A DNA stretch of 64,000 nucleotides from Methylobacterium sp. Leaf117 (GCF_001422985.1 NZ_LMNL01000001.1:720-64719); one strand, 5' to 3'; positions 26,959-35,418 are shown, counted from the first letter of the stretch. The notes: a model not told the origin generated them from the letters alone. Made by a program: numbers and translations.

Positions 26959-27960
26959 TCAGCGATAGGCAAGGAACGCAGCGGCAGCGTCCCGCAGCCT
27001 CGGGGTACGGCCATAGATCCAGCGCGGGCCGCTGAGGGCCACCTTTTTGGTCAATCCATGCTTAAAATCGAAAACACCCCGGTTATCGGCTGGGTCTATC
27101 CCACCGAAATCGAATGTTTGCCGACCTTCCGCGTGAGCTTGCTCGACGAAGCGCCACACGGCCAACGTGGGTGCCGCGCAGGCACGCGCTCGATCGTTGG
27201 AGGCGGTGTAGAAGTCCGTAAAGCGTGTGTCAGAGACATGGGCGATCCGAATCAGCACGGGCTCGCCGTTTTCTCGGACTTCAAGCATGCGGTGATGTGG
27301 ATCATGCGCGATGAGATCGCGGATAGCTGGACCGTTAAGGCTGTCTCGGAACCCCTTTCTGGCCTGAAGAGCACTGTACATCGTCCAGAACGTGTCGAAT
27401 GCCGACAGGCGATCATTCGGATCGGTCAGGAAATGCGTGGTCACGTCGGGATTGCGTTGTGCCTTTTTCAAAGCCTTTCGCCAGCGCTGGTCCATTCTCT
27501 GCAGAATGGTCTCGGTACCCCCTGACACATCGATTTCCAGGGTAAAATATTTAGCCGACTGGACAGGTACGAATCGGTTTTGAAGCAGGGCCAGAATAAC
27601 GGCGTCGCTCTGAAAGTGTTCGAAGCTGACGGCAAGCAGATCGAAGCGACTGAGTGCAAGGTGGTCCAGGAAGAGATTAATCGCTGCCTCAGCATGCTTC
27701 TCGCCCTGCTCCGTCAGGAGTGGCCCCCCCTGGACTAGGATGAAGCGGAGAAACCCCCGTCGCTTCACTTGATACTGTATCAGTGCGACGGGAAGGCCCT
27801 CAGTGTTACGCACTATGAGTCGGGTTACGGTCCAGCCGACTCGCGCCTTGTAAGCCCCCCACATCCACGACGAAAAGATGTTGCACCTGGGCAATGACCA
27901 GAGGGTGTCGTCCCAAATTTCGGGTACCAGGCAGGCATCGATCGCTAACGTCGTACTCAT
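26959..27960 (-). CDS. FemAB/GNAT-like acyl or aminoacyl transferase
   Basis: 333 residues. Features of the FemAB-like (duplicated GNAT) family found in EPS loci: FSSWMWGAYKARVGWTVTRL near the N-terminus, FLRFILVQGGPLL, and a C-terminal half with FWTMYSALQARKGF, LIRIAHVSDTRFTDFYTAS and the terminal FDFGGIDPADNRGVFDFKHG. That last motif marks lipid II:glycine transferase-like and exosortase-associated proteins. It probably transfers an acyl or aminoacyl group onto the polysaccharide or its lipid carrier. The donor is unknown. It is the first gene of the minus-strand run facing the divergent deacetylase gene (197 bp). Confidence 0.75.
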   Translation of the reverse strand: MSTTLAIDACLVPEIWDDTLWSLPRCNIFSSWMWGAYKARVGWTVTRLIVRNTEGLPVALIQYQVKRRGFLRFILVQGGPLLTEQGEKHAEAAINLFLDHLALSRFDLLAVSFEHFQSDAVILALLQNRFVPVQSAKYFTLEIDVSGGTETILQRMDQRWRKALKKAQRNPDVTTHFLTDPNDRLSAFDTFWTMYSALQARKGFRDSLNGPAIRDLIAHDPHHRMLEVRENGEPVLIRIAHVSDTRFTDFYTASNDRARACAAPTLAVWRFVEQAHAEGRQTFDFGGIDPADNRGVFDFKHGLTKKVALSGPRWIYGRTPRLRDAAAAFLAYR

Positions 27961-28157
27961 CGATTTTCATGCCTTCGACCGGCCTGTGAACGTCAGTTTG
28001 GAACGTCGTACGTCGAAACGATCGATATCGCCTCCCGTGTGGGAATGGATTTCCAAGAAAGACAGCAGGGATCCTTAATTTAACGATATGCGCAATCCGA
28101 GTTAAGGCGATCCGGCGGTTGGCTGAAAAATTTGAACGGAGGTAGTAGGATGCCTTC

Positions 28158-28943
28158 ATGGCGAAAGCGCTCAAAACATTCATCCGCGACACGCCGCTTC
28201 TGCGCGAGATGGCATTGCGGGTACGTGCGCTCACTTATTCGATCGCTAACTCGTCCCCTGGCCTCTACACCCTTTGTTATCACCGTGTGCTACCCGAGCA
28301 GCAGAGGTCTTTTGCTCGACAGCTGGACTACCTAAGCGAACTCGGCGATTTTGTTACGGCGGATCGGGCGGCCGATCTTGTGAAGAGTAGCGCCATCCTT
28401 GATCGTCGCTACTTTCTCGTCAGTTTCGATGATGGCTATCTCGACAACCTTTCGGTAGCTCTCCCAGTCCTCAAGGCCTCTTCCACACCCGCCATCCTGT
28501 TCCTTGTAAGTGATTGGATTGATGCTCCTCCGAAGGCAAACAGGTATGGTGTGAGTTATATGGATCGTTCAGCCGTCGCTGCGTGGCAGTCCGCCGGTCT
28601 CGACATCGGATCACATTCTGCGACGCACAGAAATCTGCGCCACCTTAGCGAGACCGAGGTTACGGATGAACTCGGTCGATCGCGTCGGGACTTGGAGGAG
28701 ATGACCGGCGTATCCATCCGGCACTTCGCCTGCCCATGGGGTGTTGCCAACGTCGACTTCGACCCGGCGCGCGATGTTACTCTTGCACGTCGCGCGGGCT
28801 ATCGGACGTTTTATACGACAAGACGTGGTGTCGCGCTTGGGCCGGACGATCTCATGCTAATGCCGCGCCACGTCTTAGAGCCGAATTGGGGCCTCTATCA
28901 AGTCGACGCCCTGATGGGTGGACGGGCTCGTGACGCTCGATGA
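28158..28943 (+). CDS. Polysaccharide deacetylase (NodB homology domain, CE4)
   Basis: 261 residues. Metal and catalytic motifs of CE4 are visible: VSFDDGYLDN (Asp pair of motif 1, about 91-100), HSATHRNL (motif 2 His-x3-His, about 153-160) and FACPWG (motif 3, about 194-199). The enzyme removes N- or O-acetyl groups from a carbohydrate. There is no clear signal peptide, so a cytoplasmic or unusual export route is implied. The stop overlaps the start of the next GT4 gene by 4 bases (ATGA), so the two are translationally coupled. Confidence 0.88.
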   Translation: MAKALKTFIRDTPLLREMALRVRALTYSIANSSPGLYTLCYHRVLPEQQRSFARQLDYLSELGDFVTADRAADLVKSSAILDRRYFLVSFDDGYLDNLSVALPVLKASSTPAILFLVSDWIDAPPKANRYGVSYMDRSAVAAWQSAGLDIGSHSATHRNLRHLSETEVTDELGRSRRDLEEMTGVSIRHFACPWGVANVDFDPARDVTLARRAGYRTFYTTRRGVALGPDDLMLMPRHVLEPNWGLYQVDALMGGRARDAR

Positions 28944-30085
28944 ATTCTGATCAGGCCATTCGACTGCGAAACAGCGATCGCAGCGGCCCTATCGCGATCA
29001 TTATCGGTGCACGCGCGCCCTACATGCATCGGCTCTATGAGCGTCTGGGCTCGGAACTGGACCGGCCGCTCCATGTTCTGGCGTGCAGTGCACGGGAGGC
29101 CGCGCGCCAGTGGGAGTTGCCCGATCCCAAAGCCTATCACTTTGAAGTGATCCCGGGCTTACGCTGGTATCGGAGCGCGGTCAGCAACCTCTACATCAAC
29201 CCGTACATCGTACCCCGCATCATCACGCTCCGCCCGAGCTTGATCGTCGTCAACGACTTCGCTCCGACCATGCTGATGGCCGCTGCGACGGCCCGCTTGC
29301 TCGCCATTCCCTATGGTCTGCGCACCGATGGCGTGCCCGATACCGATCCCGGACAACGTTCGTGGTCACATCGAACGATGCGCCGTCTGCTGGTACCGAA
29401 GGCTCGGTTCGGTCTCGGAGCGAGTGACGGAAGTTTGCGGTTGCTAGAAGGCTATAGTTTGGCTGCCGAGCGTCTCGCCCTCGCTCCACTGTTTCCCGCC
29501 TGGGAGCCGGAAGGTCTTGAGGGCACAATGCAGTCCGACCGCGATCGACCGTATGACATCCTTTTTTGCGGGATCCTCAACGAAGAAGTAAAAGGCGCGC
29601 GCTTCTTCACGGAAGTCGTCCTTGCCTGTCACGCGCGCGGCCGGGAACTGCGGATCCGAGTCGCTGGAGACGGCCCATTGCGTGGCGAAATGCAATCGCG
29701 CTTCGCAGAGGCGGGGGTGAATGCGCACTTCGACGGCTTTGTTCAGCAACAGGGCCTGAATGCAATCTATGCGTCGGCGCGGCTCTTCCTCTTCCCGAGC
29801 CGTGGTGATGTCTGGGGGGTCGTCATCCAGGAGGCGCTCCAGTGTGGAACGGCCGTGCTGGCCTCACCGCATTCGGGGAGCGCTCGCGAACTTCTCGACG
29901 CCTATGCCTGTGGCGTTATTCGCCCGATGACCGTCGACGGGTGGGTTGCAGCGGCCCTCGATCTGCTTGACGATCCAGAGCGACGCACAAATCTGCGTCA
30001 CCTGGCTGCGCCGGCGCTCGAGCGCTTTTCCCTTGCTGCTGCAACGGACGCCTACCGAAAAGTGCTGACCGATTTTCCAGATTGA
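28940..30085 (+). CDS. GT4-family glycosyltransferase
   Basis: 381 residues, GT-B fold. C-terminal donor-binding features are RVAGDGPLRGEM, VNAHFDGFVQQQGLNAIYAS, ARLFLFPSRGDVWGVVIQEA (the E-x7-E-like region of GT4) and LASPHSGSARELL. It transfers a sugar from a nucleotide donor to the growing lipid-linked repeat unit at the cytoplasmic face. Neither sugar nor linkage can be read. It is coupled to the deacetylase gene by a 4-base overlap and converges on the WecG-type gene with 63 bp between. Confidence 0.88.
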   Translation: MNSDQAIRLRNSDRSGPIAIIIGARAPYMHRLYERLGSELDRPLHVLACSAREAARQWELPDPKAYHFEVIPGLRWYRSAVSNLYINPYIVPRIITLRPSLIVVNDFAPTMLMAAATARLLAIPYGLRTDGVPDTDPGQRSWSHRTMRRLLVPKARFGLGASDGSLRLLEGYSLAAERLALAPLFPAWEPEGLEGTMQSDRDRPYDILFCGILNEEVKGARFFTEVVLACHARGRELRIRVAGDGPLRGEMQSRFAEAGVNAHFDGFVQQQGLNAIYASARLFLFPSRGDVWGVVIQEALQCGTAVLASPHSGSARELLDAYACGVIRPMTVDGWVAAALDLLDDPERRTNLRHLAAPALERFSLAAATDAYRKVLTDFPD

Positions 30086-30148
30086 GCGATGGTTCGTGTG
30101 CTGACCAGTCACGGTCGGGGGATCTGCTCCATTCGAGGCGAATAGACC

Positions 30149-30967
30149 TTAGTCGCGTCCTGCACGATTGAAGGCCACGATCGCTAGGAAGCGAGGGACG
30201 ACCTGCGCATAGCGTGATCTGAGACGGCGCGGCTCACGGATCAGGCGATAGAGCCACTCCAACCCCCATCGCGTCATCATGCGAGGCGCTCGTGCGATCG
30301 CTCCGGTGTTGACGTCGAAAGCCGCTCCGACGCCCATGCCGATAACCCCCGGAAGGAAGGGTGTGTGGGTGTGGAGGAAGAGCTCCTGTTTCGGTGTGCT
30401 GAGCCCAATCCAGAGGATTTGGGTTCCGGCGCTTAACAGCCGTTGATGCAGATCCTGCGATTCCGGTTCGGTCAGCGGCCGATACGGAAGAGTTTCTGCT
30501 CCGGCTATGATTAACCCCGGTGCCCGATCGCGCATCTCAGCGGCCAAACGCTCGGCGACCCCGGGACCTCCTCCGAGGAAGAAGTGGCGCCACCCCGCTT
30601 CAAGACCAGCTCGACAGACGACCTCGACAGATTCGATTCCTGGGACTTGATCGATGCCCCTGTGTCCGCGGAGCCAGCCTACCCAGGCCAGGGGGCGGCC
30701 ATCCGCACAGACCAGGAGGGCAGCGTCGTGCGCCGCTTTGACGGACGGCTCGTCCTGTGCCCGGACGATCCCATGTGCATCACGAAACACCACGAAGGTT
30801 CCCGGAGCGGCCGACCTGCGGGCCAAGCGACGCCGAATGGCGGATACGAGGCCGTTCATATCCGTAATGGAGATCGGAACGCCGCCGAGGTTGAAATGAG
30901 GAACATCCGGATCATGTCCCCAAGCGTAGGAAGATGGCGGACTGGATCGCGCAATGGGGCCGGTCAT
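30149..30967 (-). CDS. WecG/TagA/CpsF (GT26) glycosyltransferase
   Basis: 272 residues. GT26 signatures: TFVVFRDAHGIVRAQ (in place of the usual xTxNxxxxxxA), CADGRPLAWVGWLRG, FFLGGGPGVAERLA, ILWIGLSTPKQELFL and VIGMGVGAAFDVNTG. Family members add ManNAcA or GlcA (WecG, GumM) or ManNAc (TagA) as a late or second sugar to lipid-linked intermediates at the membrane. Given ugd next door, a glucuronosyltransferase role like GumM is plausible but inferred. The ATG overlaps the stop of the upstream GT4 gene by 4 bases. Confidence 0.9.
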   Translation of the reverse strand: MTGPIARSSPPSSYAWGHDPDVPHFNLGGVPISITDMNGLVSAIRRRLARRSAAPGTFVVFRDAHGIVRAQDEPSVKAAHDAALLVCADGRPLAWVGWLRGHRGIDQVPGIESVEVVCRAGLEAGWRHFFLGGGPGVAERLAAEMRDRAPGLIIAGAETLPYRPLTEPESQDLHQRLLSAGTQILWIGLSTPKQELFLHTHTPFLPGVIGMGVGAAFDVNTGAIARAPRMMTRWGLEWLYRLIREPRRLRSRYAQVVPRFLAIVAFNRAGRD

Positions 30968-32232
30968 GCTGCGTCTCGAGCGGCGGTGTTTGCGCGACTG
31001 GCGATCGCTTCGCGATAAATCAGCAGGGCACGGGCGGTGACGACGTCAGCGGTCCATTCCTGTTCGTAGACCCGACGGGCTGCGCGCCCCATCTCCCGCG
31101 TGGCAACCGGTGCGTCGGCGATTTGGTTAAGTGCGCGAGCGAGGCTCACAGGATCGCCAGGCTCGACATGCAAACCTGTGCTCCCATCGACGATCAGGTC
31201 GGCGAGCGCTCCGATCCGCGATGCGACAACGGGCGTGCCGAGGCTGAACGCTTCGGCGATCACCATCGGCATACCTTCGTACCACTGTGACGGCACCACG
31301 AGAGCTTCAGCTCGTGCCATCATGGCCTGGACGGTAGCAGGGGGCTGTGGGCCGAGAAGAGTTACCCCAGGCGTATCGCGGAGCCGGCCTTCGAGAGGCC
31401 CTTCGCCGATCAGAGTGATAGGAATTCGGCAGGCACGAGCCGCCTCTGCGAGAGTAGCGACACCCTTCTCTGGAACCAAACGTCCGACAAACAGGACGCC
31501 GTTGCGCGGAGCTTCCCTATCGAAGCCTGGGTCCGCAAGCCCGTTGGGTTTGATCCGGATTCGATGGCCCGGAAGACCGGCTGCGAGGAAGCGCGTTCGC
31601 GCAAACGGTGTGAGTGCGATGAAACGATCGACGTCGTGCGTCCACGTCCCGGAGCGTCGATGCACGTCGATCATTCGCGCTACCGCAAGCGAACCCAAAC
31701 GAGACCCTCGGTAGCAAGCGTGCCTTACTGCCTGATACGGAGAGCCATCGATGCAATCTTCGCACGGGCGCCCCTCGCGCATGAAAATACCGTTCGCACA
31801 GGTCACGCGAAAATTGTGAAGCGTCTGAACTGTTGCTACGCCTTCCGCCCGTATCGCTTGGTGCACGCCAGGGGATATCTGCGGAAAAACATTATGGGCG
31901 TGTACGACATCCGGCCTGAACGCTCGGACCGCGTCGACCACCGTGGCGATCCCACGCTGGGCGTAGGGCGCCTCATAGGCGGTTCGGAGACGGTCCCACC
32001 CTGTTCGGATGCCAGCGTTGTCGAAGAACAAAGTCTCTACGCGTTGACCCGAGCGCCGGAGGCTATCGACTTCCTGCGCCACCACTGAATCTTCACCGCC
32101 GCGAACCTGATAGCGATTGTGAATCACAAGGATCCGCAACTTGGGTAATCCCGTGTCGGTGCCAGGCTCGGCGATAGGATCGAAAGGTCCTTCGTCGGAC
32201 TGGTCGAAATCGACTGCTGCCTTTGTCATCAC
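30964..32232 (-). CDS. GT4-family glycosyltransferase
   Basis: 422 residues. N-terminal GT-B acceptor domain starts after a 25-residue polar tail: LRILVIHNRYQVRGGEDSVV with the glycine-rich start seen in CapM/GumH-like enzymes. The donor domain has VLFVGRLVPEKGVATLAEAA, ITLIGEGPLEGRL and VVPSQWYEGMPMVIAEAF (E-x7-E). It is a cytoplasmic or peripheral sugar transferase of the EPS locus, the first gene of the two-gene minus-strand unit with the GT26 enzyme. The sugar is unknown. An A/T-rich gap of about 560 bp upstream probably carries its promoter. Confidence 0.88.
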   Translation of the reverse strand: MMTKAAVDFDQSDEGPFDPIAEPGTDTGLPKLRILVIHNRYQVRGGEDSVVAQEVDSLRRSGQRVETLFFDNAGIRTGWDRLRTAYEAPYAQRGIATVVDAVRAFRPDVVHAHNVFPQISPGVHQAIRAEGVATVQTLHNFRVTCANGIFMREGRPCEDCIDGSPYQAVRHACYRGSRLGSLAVARMIDVHRRSGTWTHDVDRFIALTPFARTRFLAAGLPGHRIRIKPNGLADPGFDREAPRNGVLFVGRLVPEKGVATLAEAARACRIPITLIGEGPLEGRLRDTPGVTLLGPQPPATVQAMMARAEALVVPSQWYEGMPMVIAEAFSLGTPVVASRIGALADLIVDGSTGLHVEPGDPVSLARALNQIADAPVATREMGRAARRVYEQEWTADVVTARALLIYREAIASRANTAARDAA

Positions 32233-32791
32233 AAGACGCCATGCTTCCGACGGCGGCGCTCTAGCTACCGGATCTCGAGAAGGAATGAGGGTAATTCTCT
32301 AAAGAAACGTCACTGCTTTCGGCCTTTTGCCACGCAGTCGCGGTCATTTGAATTACACATGCGCAGAGCAGACGCCTAGGAGGCTCGCCCATGCTGACAA
32401 ATCCCAGACAGATTCCCAGTGTCCGCGCTGAGCGTTTCAGCTTAAATTCATTTAAAATTCGATAAATCTATCGTGTATCTCGAAAGTTAGTGATTACAAC
32501 TGGGCGCGATGGCGTTTTCAATCTGATATCTATGTCGTTGTTCGACAAGGCTCGCCGGGCGTCATCTGGCTGAACGCAAGAGATGCCGTCTTGCGGGAAT
32601 GGTCCATGCGCTCTGTGCATAGTTAGGAACATGGGCGAGAGCCTGTCGTTGAATAACAGACAGATCGAACGGGAGGCGCTGATCGCTGCCCAATCGTGAT
32701 CACGTTCGGCCAAATTCCAGGCATCGTCGCATCATGCGCTCGGGATCTGAGTTTGGTCGTGTGCTCTTTGCGAAACTGAAGGACCATCCGA
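32233..32791. other. A/T-rich gap between the EPS locus and dps
   Basis: About 560 bp. The segment near 32450-32470 (AATTCATTTAAAATTCGATA) is among the most A/T-rich in the window. It must carry promoters for the GT4 gene (minus) and dps (plus). One possible 24-codon ORF (32391-32465) is listed separately. No transposase remnant or tRNA was found. Confidence 0.55.
32391..32465 (+). CDS. Possible 24-residue small ORF with a good SD
   Basis: ATG 32391, TAA 32463-32465, peptide MLTNPRQIPSVRAERFSLNS then FKIR. TAGGAGG ends 7 bases before the ATG, an excellent SD in DNA that otherwise looks non-coding. There is no recognisable family and the A/T-rich composition differs from its neighbours. It may be a leader peptide, a small basic peptide or chance. 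Confidence 0.25.
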   Translation: MLTNPRQIPSVRAERFSLNSFKIR

Positions 32792-33346
32792 ATGGCCGAT
32801 TCCAAGTCCCAAGCCGGTAATCAGCGTCTCCATGAGACCCAGAACGGTACGAAGTCCAACGCGAAGAAGGTGTCGATCGATGTGCTGAACGCCCGTCTCT
32901 CAGATGGGATCGATCTAGCCCTTGATGTCAAACAGGCTCACTGGAACCTGAAAGGACCTCAGTTCATCGGCATTCACGAGATGCTCGATGGCTTCCGCAC
33001 GGAACTCGATGACTACAATGACAAAGTGGCCGAGCGAATCACCCAACTCGGCGGGACGGCACGTGGCACCGCCACATCCGTGGCCTCAGGATCGCAGCTC
33101 GCGCCCTATCCCCTCGATGCCTATGCCGTCGCTGATCATCTTGCAGCGCTCATCGACCGCTATGGCGTTTATGCCAACGCAGTGCGCCAGAACATCGATG
33201 ACACGGATGAGGCCGGTGATGCTGGCACGTCCGATCTCCTGACCGAAGTTTCGCGCGGGGTCGACAAGCAGCTTTGGTTCCTCGAGGCCCACGTGCAGGA
33301 ACCGACTGGCAACATGCGCGACGGCGATCACGCTGGCCAGCGCTAA
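32792..33346 (+). CDS. dps: Dps-family DNA-protecting ferritin
   Basis: 184 residues. The ferritin-like four-helix core contains the intersubunit ferroxidase signature QAHWNLKGPQFIGIHEMLDG followed by FRTELDDYND, with the expected His, Asp and Glu ligands. A polar Lys/Asn/Gln-rich N-terminal tail of about 28 residues (MADSKSQAGNQRLHETQNGT) is the likely DNA-contacting element. The dodecamer oxidises Fe(II) with H2O2 and binds DNA in starvation or oxidative stress. It is a single-gene unit ending at a strong terminator. Confidence 0.95.
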   Translation: MADSKSQAGNQRLHETQNGTKSNAKKVSIDVLNARLSDGIDLALDVKQAHWNLKGPQFIGIHEMLDGFRTELDDYNDKVAERITQLGGTARGTATSVASGSQLAPYPLDAYAVADHLAALIDRYGVYANAVRQNIDDTDEAGDAGTSDLLTEVSRGVDKQLWFLEAHVQEPTGNMRDGDHAGQR

Positions 33347-33373
33347 GGCAACGAGAGCGGCCTAGACGAAAAC

Positions 33374-33403
33374 GGGGGAGCGCTGCTTGTCGCTTCCCCT
33401 TTT
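33374..33403 (+). terminator. Rho-independent terminator of dps
   Basis: Stem GGGGGAGCG (33374-33382) / CGCTTCCCC (33391-33399) with one G-T pair, loop CTGCTTGT, then TTTT. It lies 28 bases after the dps stop. Confidence 0.88.
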
Positions 33404-33518
33404 CACGTCGTGCTTCCGGTCGTCTAAGAGGCCGGGAATTCAGTCCCAATGTATTGAGAATGTAAGGGCAGATGCCTGCTCTCGGTATCACATACGACTT
33501 CGAAACGAATGAGGTATG

Positions 33519-33594
33519 TGGTGCCGCAAGAGGGATTCGAACCCCCGACCCCCTCATTACGAATGAGGTGCTCTACCAGCTGAGCTATTGCGGC
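33519..33594 (-). tRNA. tRNA-Thr, anticodon CGU
   Basis: 76 nt including an encoded CCA. Acceptor GCCGCAA/TTGCGGC, D-stem GCTC/GAGC, anticodon stem CCTCA/TGAGG with loop TTCGTAA (anticodon CGT, reading ACG), variable GGGTC, T-stem GGGGG/CCCTC with one G-T pair around TTCGAAT. All arms close, so it should be functional. It sits between dps and terB. Confidence 0.96.
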
Positions 33595-33816
33595 TCGGTT
33601 CCGCGTCGGGCGTTGAAGCCAAGCCGAACCGTGTGGTGGAGGGTCATATCGGGCGGCGCTGCCGATGGCAAGCTTTCTGAATCCTGCTGCGAGGGTGAAA
33701 GGGCGGGAAACGATGCATCTCTGACACGGTCACGGGGCATTGTCCGATACGTCTGAGCTGATGCTTGACGGCTCATCGGCTGCCCCCAAAGGCTTCCAGC
33801 GACGCTTGAGGTTCTG

Positions 33817-34290
33817 ATGTCCCTGATCGCCCGCCTTCGTGCCTACGCCGTCGATACACTCGGTCTCAAAGACCCTACGCACGCTGGCGGTGAGGCCGAT
33901 GAGCGCCTCGCTGCGATCGCACTCCTTGTTCACGTCGCGCGCGCCGATGGCGTCCTGGCTCCGGAAGAGACGGAACGGCTTGCCCGCCTTGTCGAAGGTC
34001 GTTTCACCGAGACCCGGAGCGAAGCCGAGGCCTTGATCGCTCGTGCCGCCGATTTCGACGTCGAAACCCGGGATATGGCGCAACTGGTCGAGATGATCGG
34101 CCACGCCGTCGACAAGGAGCGGAGAGGGCGGCTGCTGGCGATGGCTTGGTCCGTTGCAGGTGCGGACGGCGTTGTTCACGAATTCGAAGAGGCGCTCGTG
34201 CACCGCCTGGGCGGTCTGCTCGGTTTCGACGAGGCTGCCATAGCCGATACGCGGCGCGCTGCCGCGGAAGGGCCCCTTGCCCTGAATTGA
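33817..34290 (+). CDS. TerB-domain (tellurite resistance TerB/DjlA-like) protein
   Basis: 157 residues, all-helical. The acidic metal-binding motifs of the TerB fold appear twice: VARADGVLAPEETERLARLV (about 41-60) and VAGADGVVHEFEEALVHRLG (about 110-130). It is cytoplasmic with no membrane segment. TerB proteins are linked to membrane stress and metal handling, but this class of single-domain alphaproteobacterial proteins is functionally undefined. The stop is 13 bp before the lrgA-like gene, so it probably leads a terB-lrgA-lrgB operon. Confidence 0.8.
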   Translation: MSLIARLRAYAVDTLGLKDPTHAGGEADERLAAIALLVHVARADGVLAPEETERLARLVEGRFTETRSEAEALIARAADFDVETRDMAQLVEMIGHAVDKERRGRLLAMAWSVAGADGVVHEFEEALVHRLGGLLGFDEAAIADTRRAAAEGPLALN

Positions 34291-34303
34291 CTGGGTTGCT
34301 GCG

Positions 34304-34702
34304 ATGATCCTCTGCCTGACCCTGATTCTTTTCGCGCAACTTTGCGGCGAGGCCCTGGCCCATGCCACCGGGTTACCGGTGCCGGGACCCCTGATCGGAA
34401 TGGCGCTGCTCCTGTTGTTTTTGATCCTAAGAGATCGGGCACCACGATTGGGTCCACGCCTGTTAGCGCTCCCGCTGATCGATGGCCGCCTGGAGGGGAC
34501 CGGGAAGGGGCTCCTAGCCAATCTCTCGCTGATGTTCGTGCCGGCGGGAGCCGGCATTGTCGGGCGCCTTGACGTCCTTGCCGCACAGGGCGTGGCCCTC
34601 GGTGCGATCGTACTAATCTCGACGGTGGCAACATTGGCAGCCACTGCGGTCACGTTCGTCGCTGTCTCGTACGCGTTGGCGAAACCGAAGGCGCACCCGT
34701 GA
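34304..34702 (+). CDS. CidA/LrgA family holin-like membrane protein
   Basis: 132 residues with four membrane helices. The start MILCLTLILFAQLCGEALAH and then LPVPGPLIGMALLLLFLI match the family pattern (the GPxIGM signature). CidA/LrgA proteins form small membrane complexes with CidB/LrgB that influence autolysis or transport metabolites such as pyruvate or glycolate in some bacteria. The gene overlaps the lrgB-like gene by 4 bases. A role in glycolate or pyruvate export is only inference. Confidence 0.88.
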   Translation: MILCLTLILFAQLCGEALAHATGLPVPGPLIGMALLLLFLILRDRAPRLGPRLLALPLIDGRLEGTGKGLLANLSLMFVPAGAGIVGRLDVLAAQGVALGAIVLISTVATLAATAVTFVAVSYALAKPKAHP

Positions 34703-35415
34703 CCCCGGATTTTGCTGTCTGGGTCTATCTCTCGCGTACGCCGCTGCTTTGGCTGACGGTGACGCTACTGGCCTACGTCGTGGCCGATCGGATCGCTCAG
34801 GCAACCAACCGTCATCCCTTGGCCAATCCCGTATTGATCGCCATAGCCCTCACGGCGACGGTTCTTGAGACGACAGGCACACCCTACGCCACCTATTTCG
34901 ATGGCGCTCAGTTCGTGCATTTCCTGCTGGGGCCTGCGACGGTTGCCCTGGCGATTCCGCTCTATGAATATCGCGCCACCGTGCTGCGTTCGCTCGCTCC
35001 AATGGCGGCAGCCCTCATCGTCGGCTCCGTAGTCGCTCTGGGCTCGGCTTTGCTTCTTGGCCAAGCGTTCGGCATTCCTCGCGAGGTCATCATTTCGCTC
35101 GCGCCGAAGTCGGTGACCACTGGCGTGGCCATGGGGATCGCCCAGACTTTGGGGGGCGACCCGACCTTAGCGGCCGTGATCGTCATGCTGACCGGAATGA
35201 CGGGCGGTATCCTGGTCACGCCGCTGATGAACGTTCTGCGCATTCGGGACATGCGCGCTCGCGGCTTCGCGGCGGGCCTTGCTGCGCATGGGGTTGGAAC
35301 AGCACGTGCTTTTCAGGTCAACGAGGTTGCCGGCGCCTTCGCGGGTATCGCCCTTGGCTTGAATGCCTTCCTCACTGCGATCCTGGCACCGATTGCACTG
35401 ACCTTTCTGCGCTGA
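34699..35415 (+). CDS. LrgB/CidB family membrane protein
   Basis: 238 residues from GTG 34699, coupled by GTGA to the lrgA-like gene. About 7 membrane helices. The family signatures are NPVLIAIALTA, FLLGPATVALAIPLY, LAPKSVTTGVAMGIAQTLGG (the conserved PKSVTTPIA-type motif) and HGVGTARAFQ. It works as the partner of the LrgA-like protein. Plastid LrgAB homologues (PLGG1) carry glycolate/glycerate, and glcE/glcF lie further along this window. The stop is 3 bp from the convergent ABC transporter stop, with no room for a terminator. Confidence 0.9.
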   Translation: MTPDFAVWVYLSRTPLLWLTVTLLAYVVADRIAQATNRHPLANPVLIAIALTATVLETTGTPYATYFDGAQFVHFLLGPATVALAIPLYEYRATVLRSLAPMAAALIVGSVVALGSALLLGQAFGIPREVIISLAPKSVTTGVAMGIAQTLGGDPTLAAVIVMLTGMTGGILVTPLMNVLRIRDMRARGFAAGLAAHGVGTARAFQVNEVAGAFAGIALGLNAFLTAILAPIALTFLR

Positions 35416-35418
35416 CCT

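Noticed and set aside
32233..32791. Degraded transposase or integrase
   Set aside because: No DDE, HTH or recombinase motif in any frame, only A/T-rich short frames.
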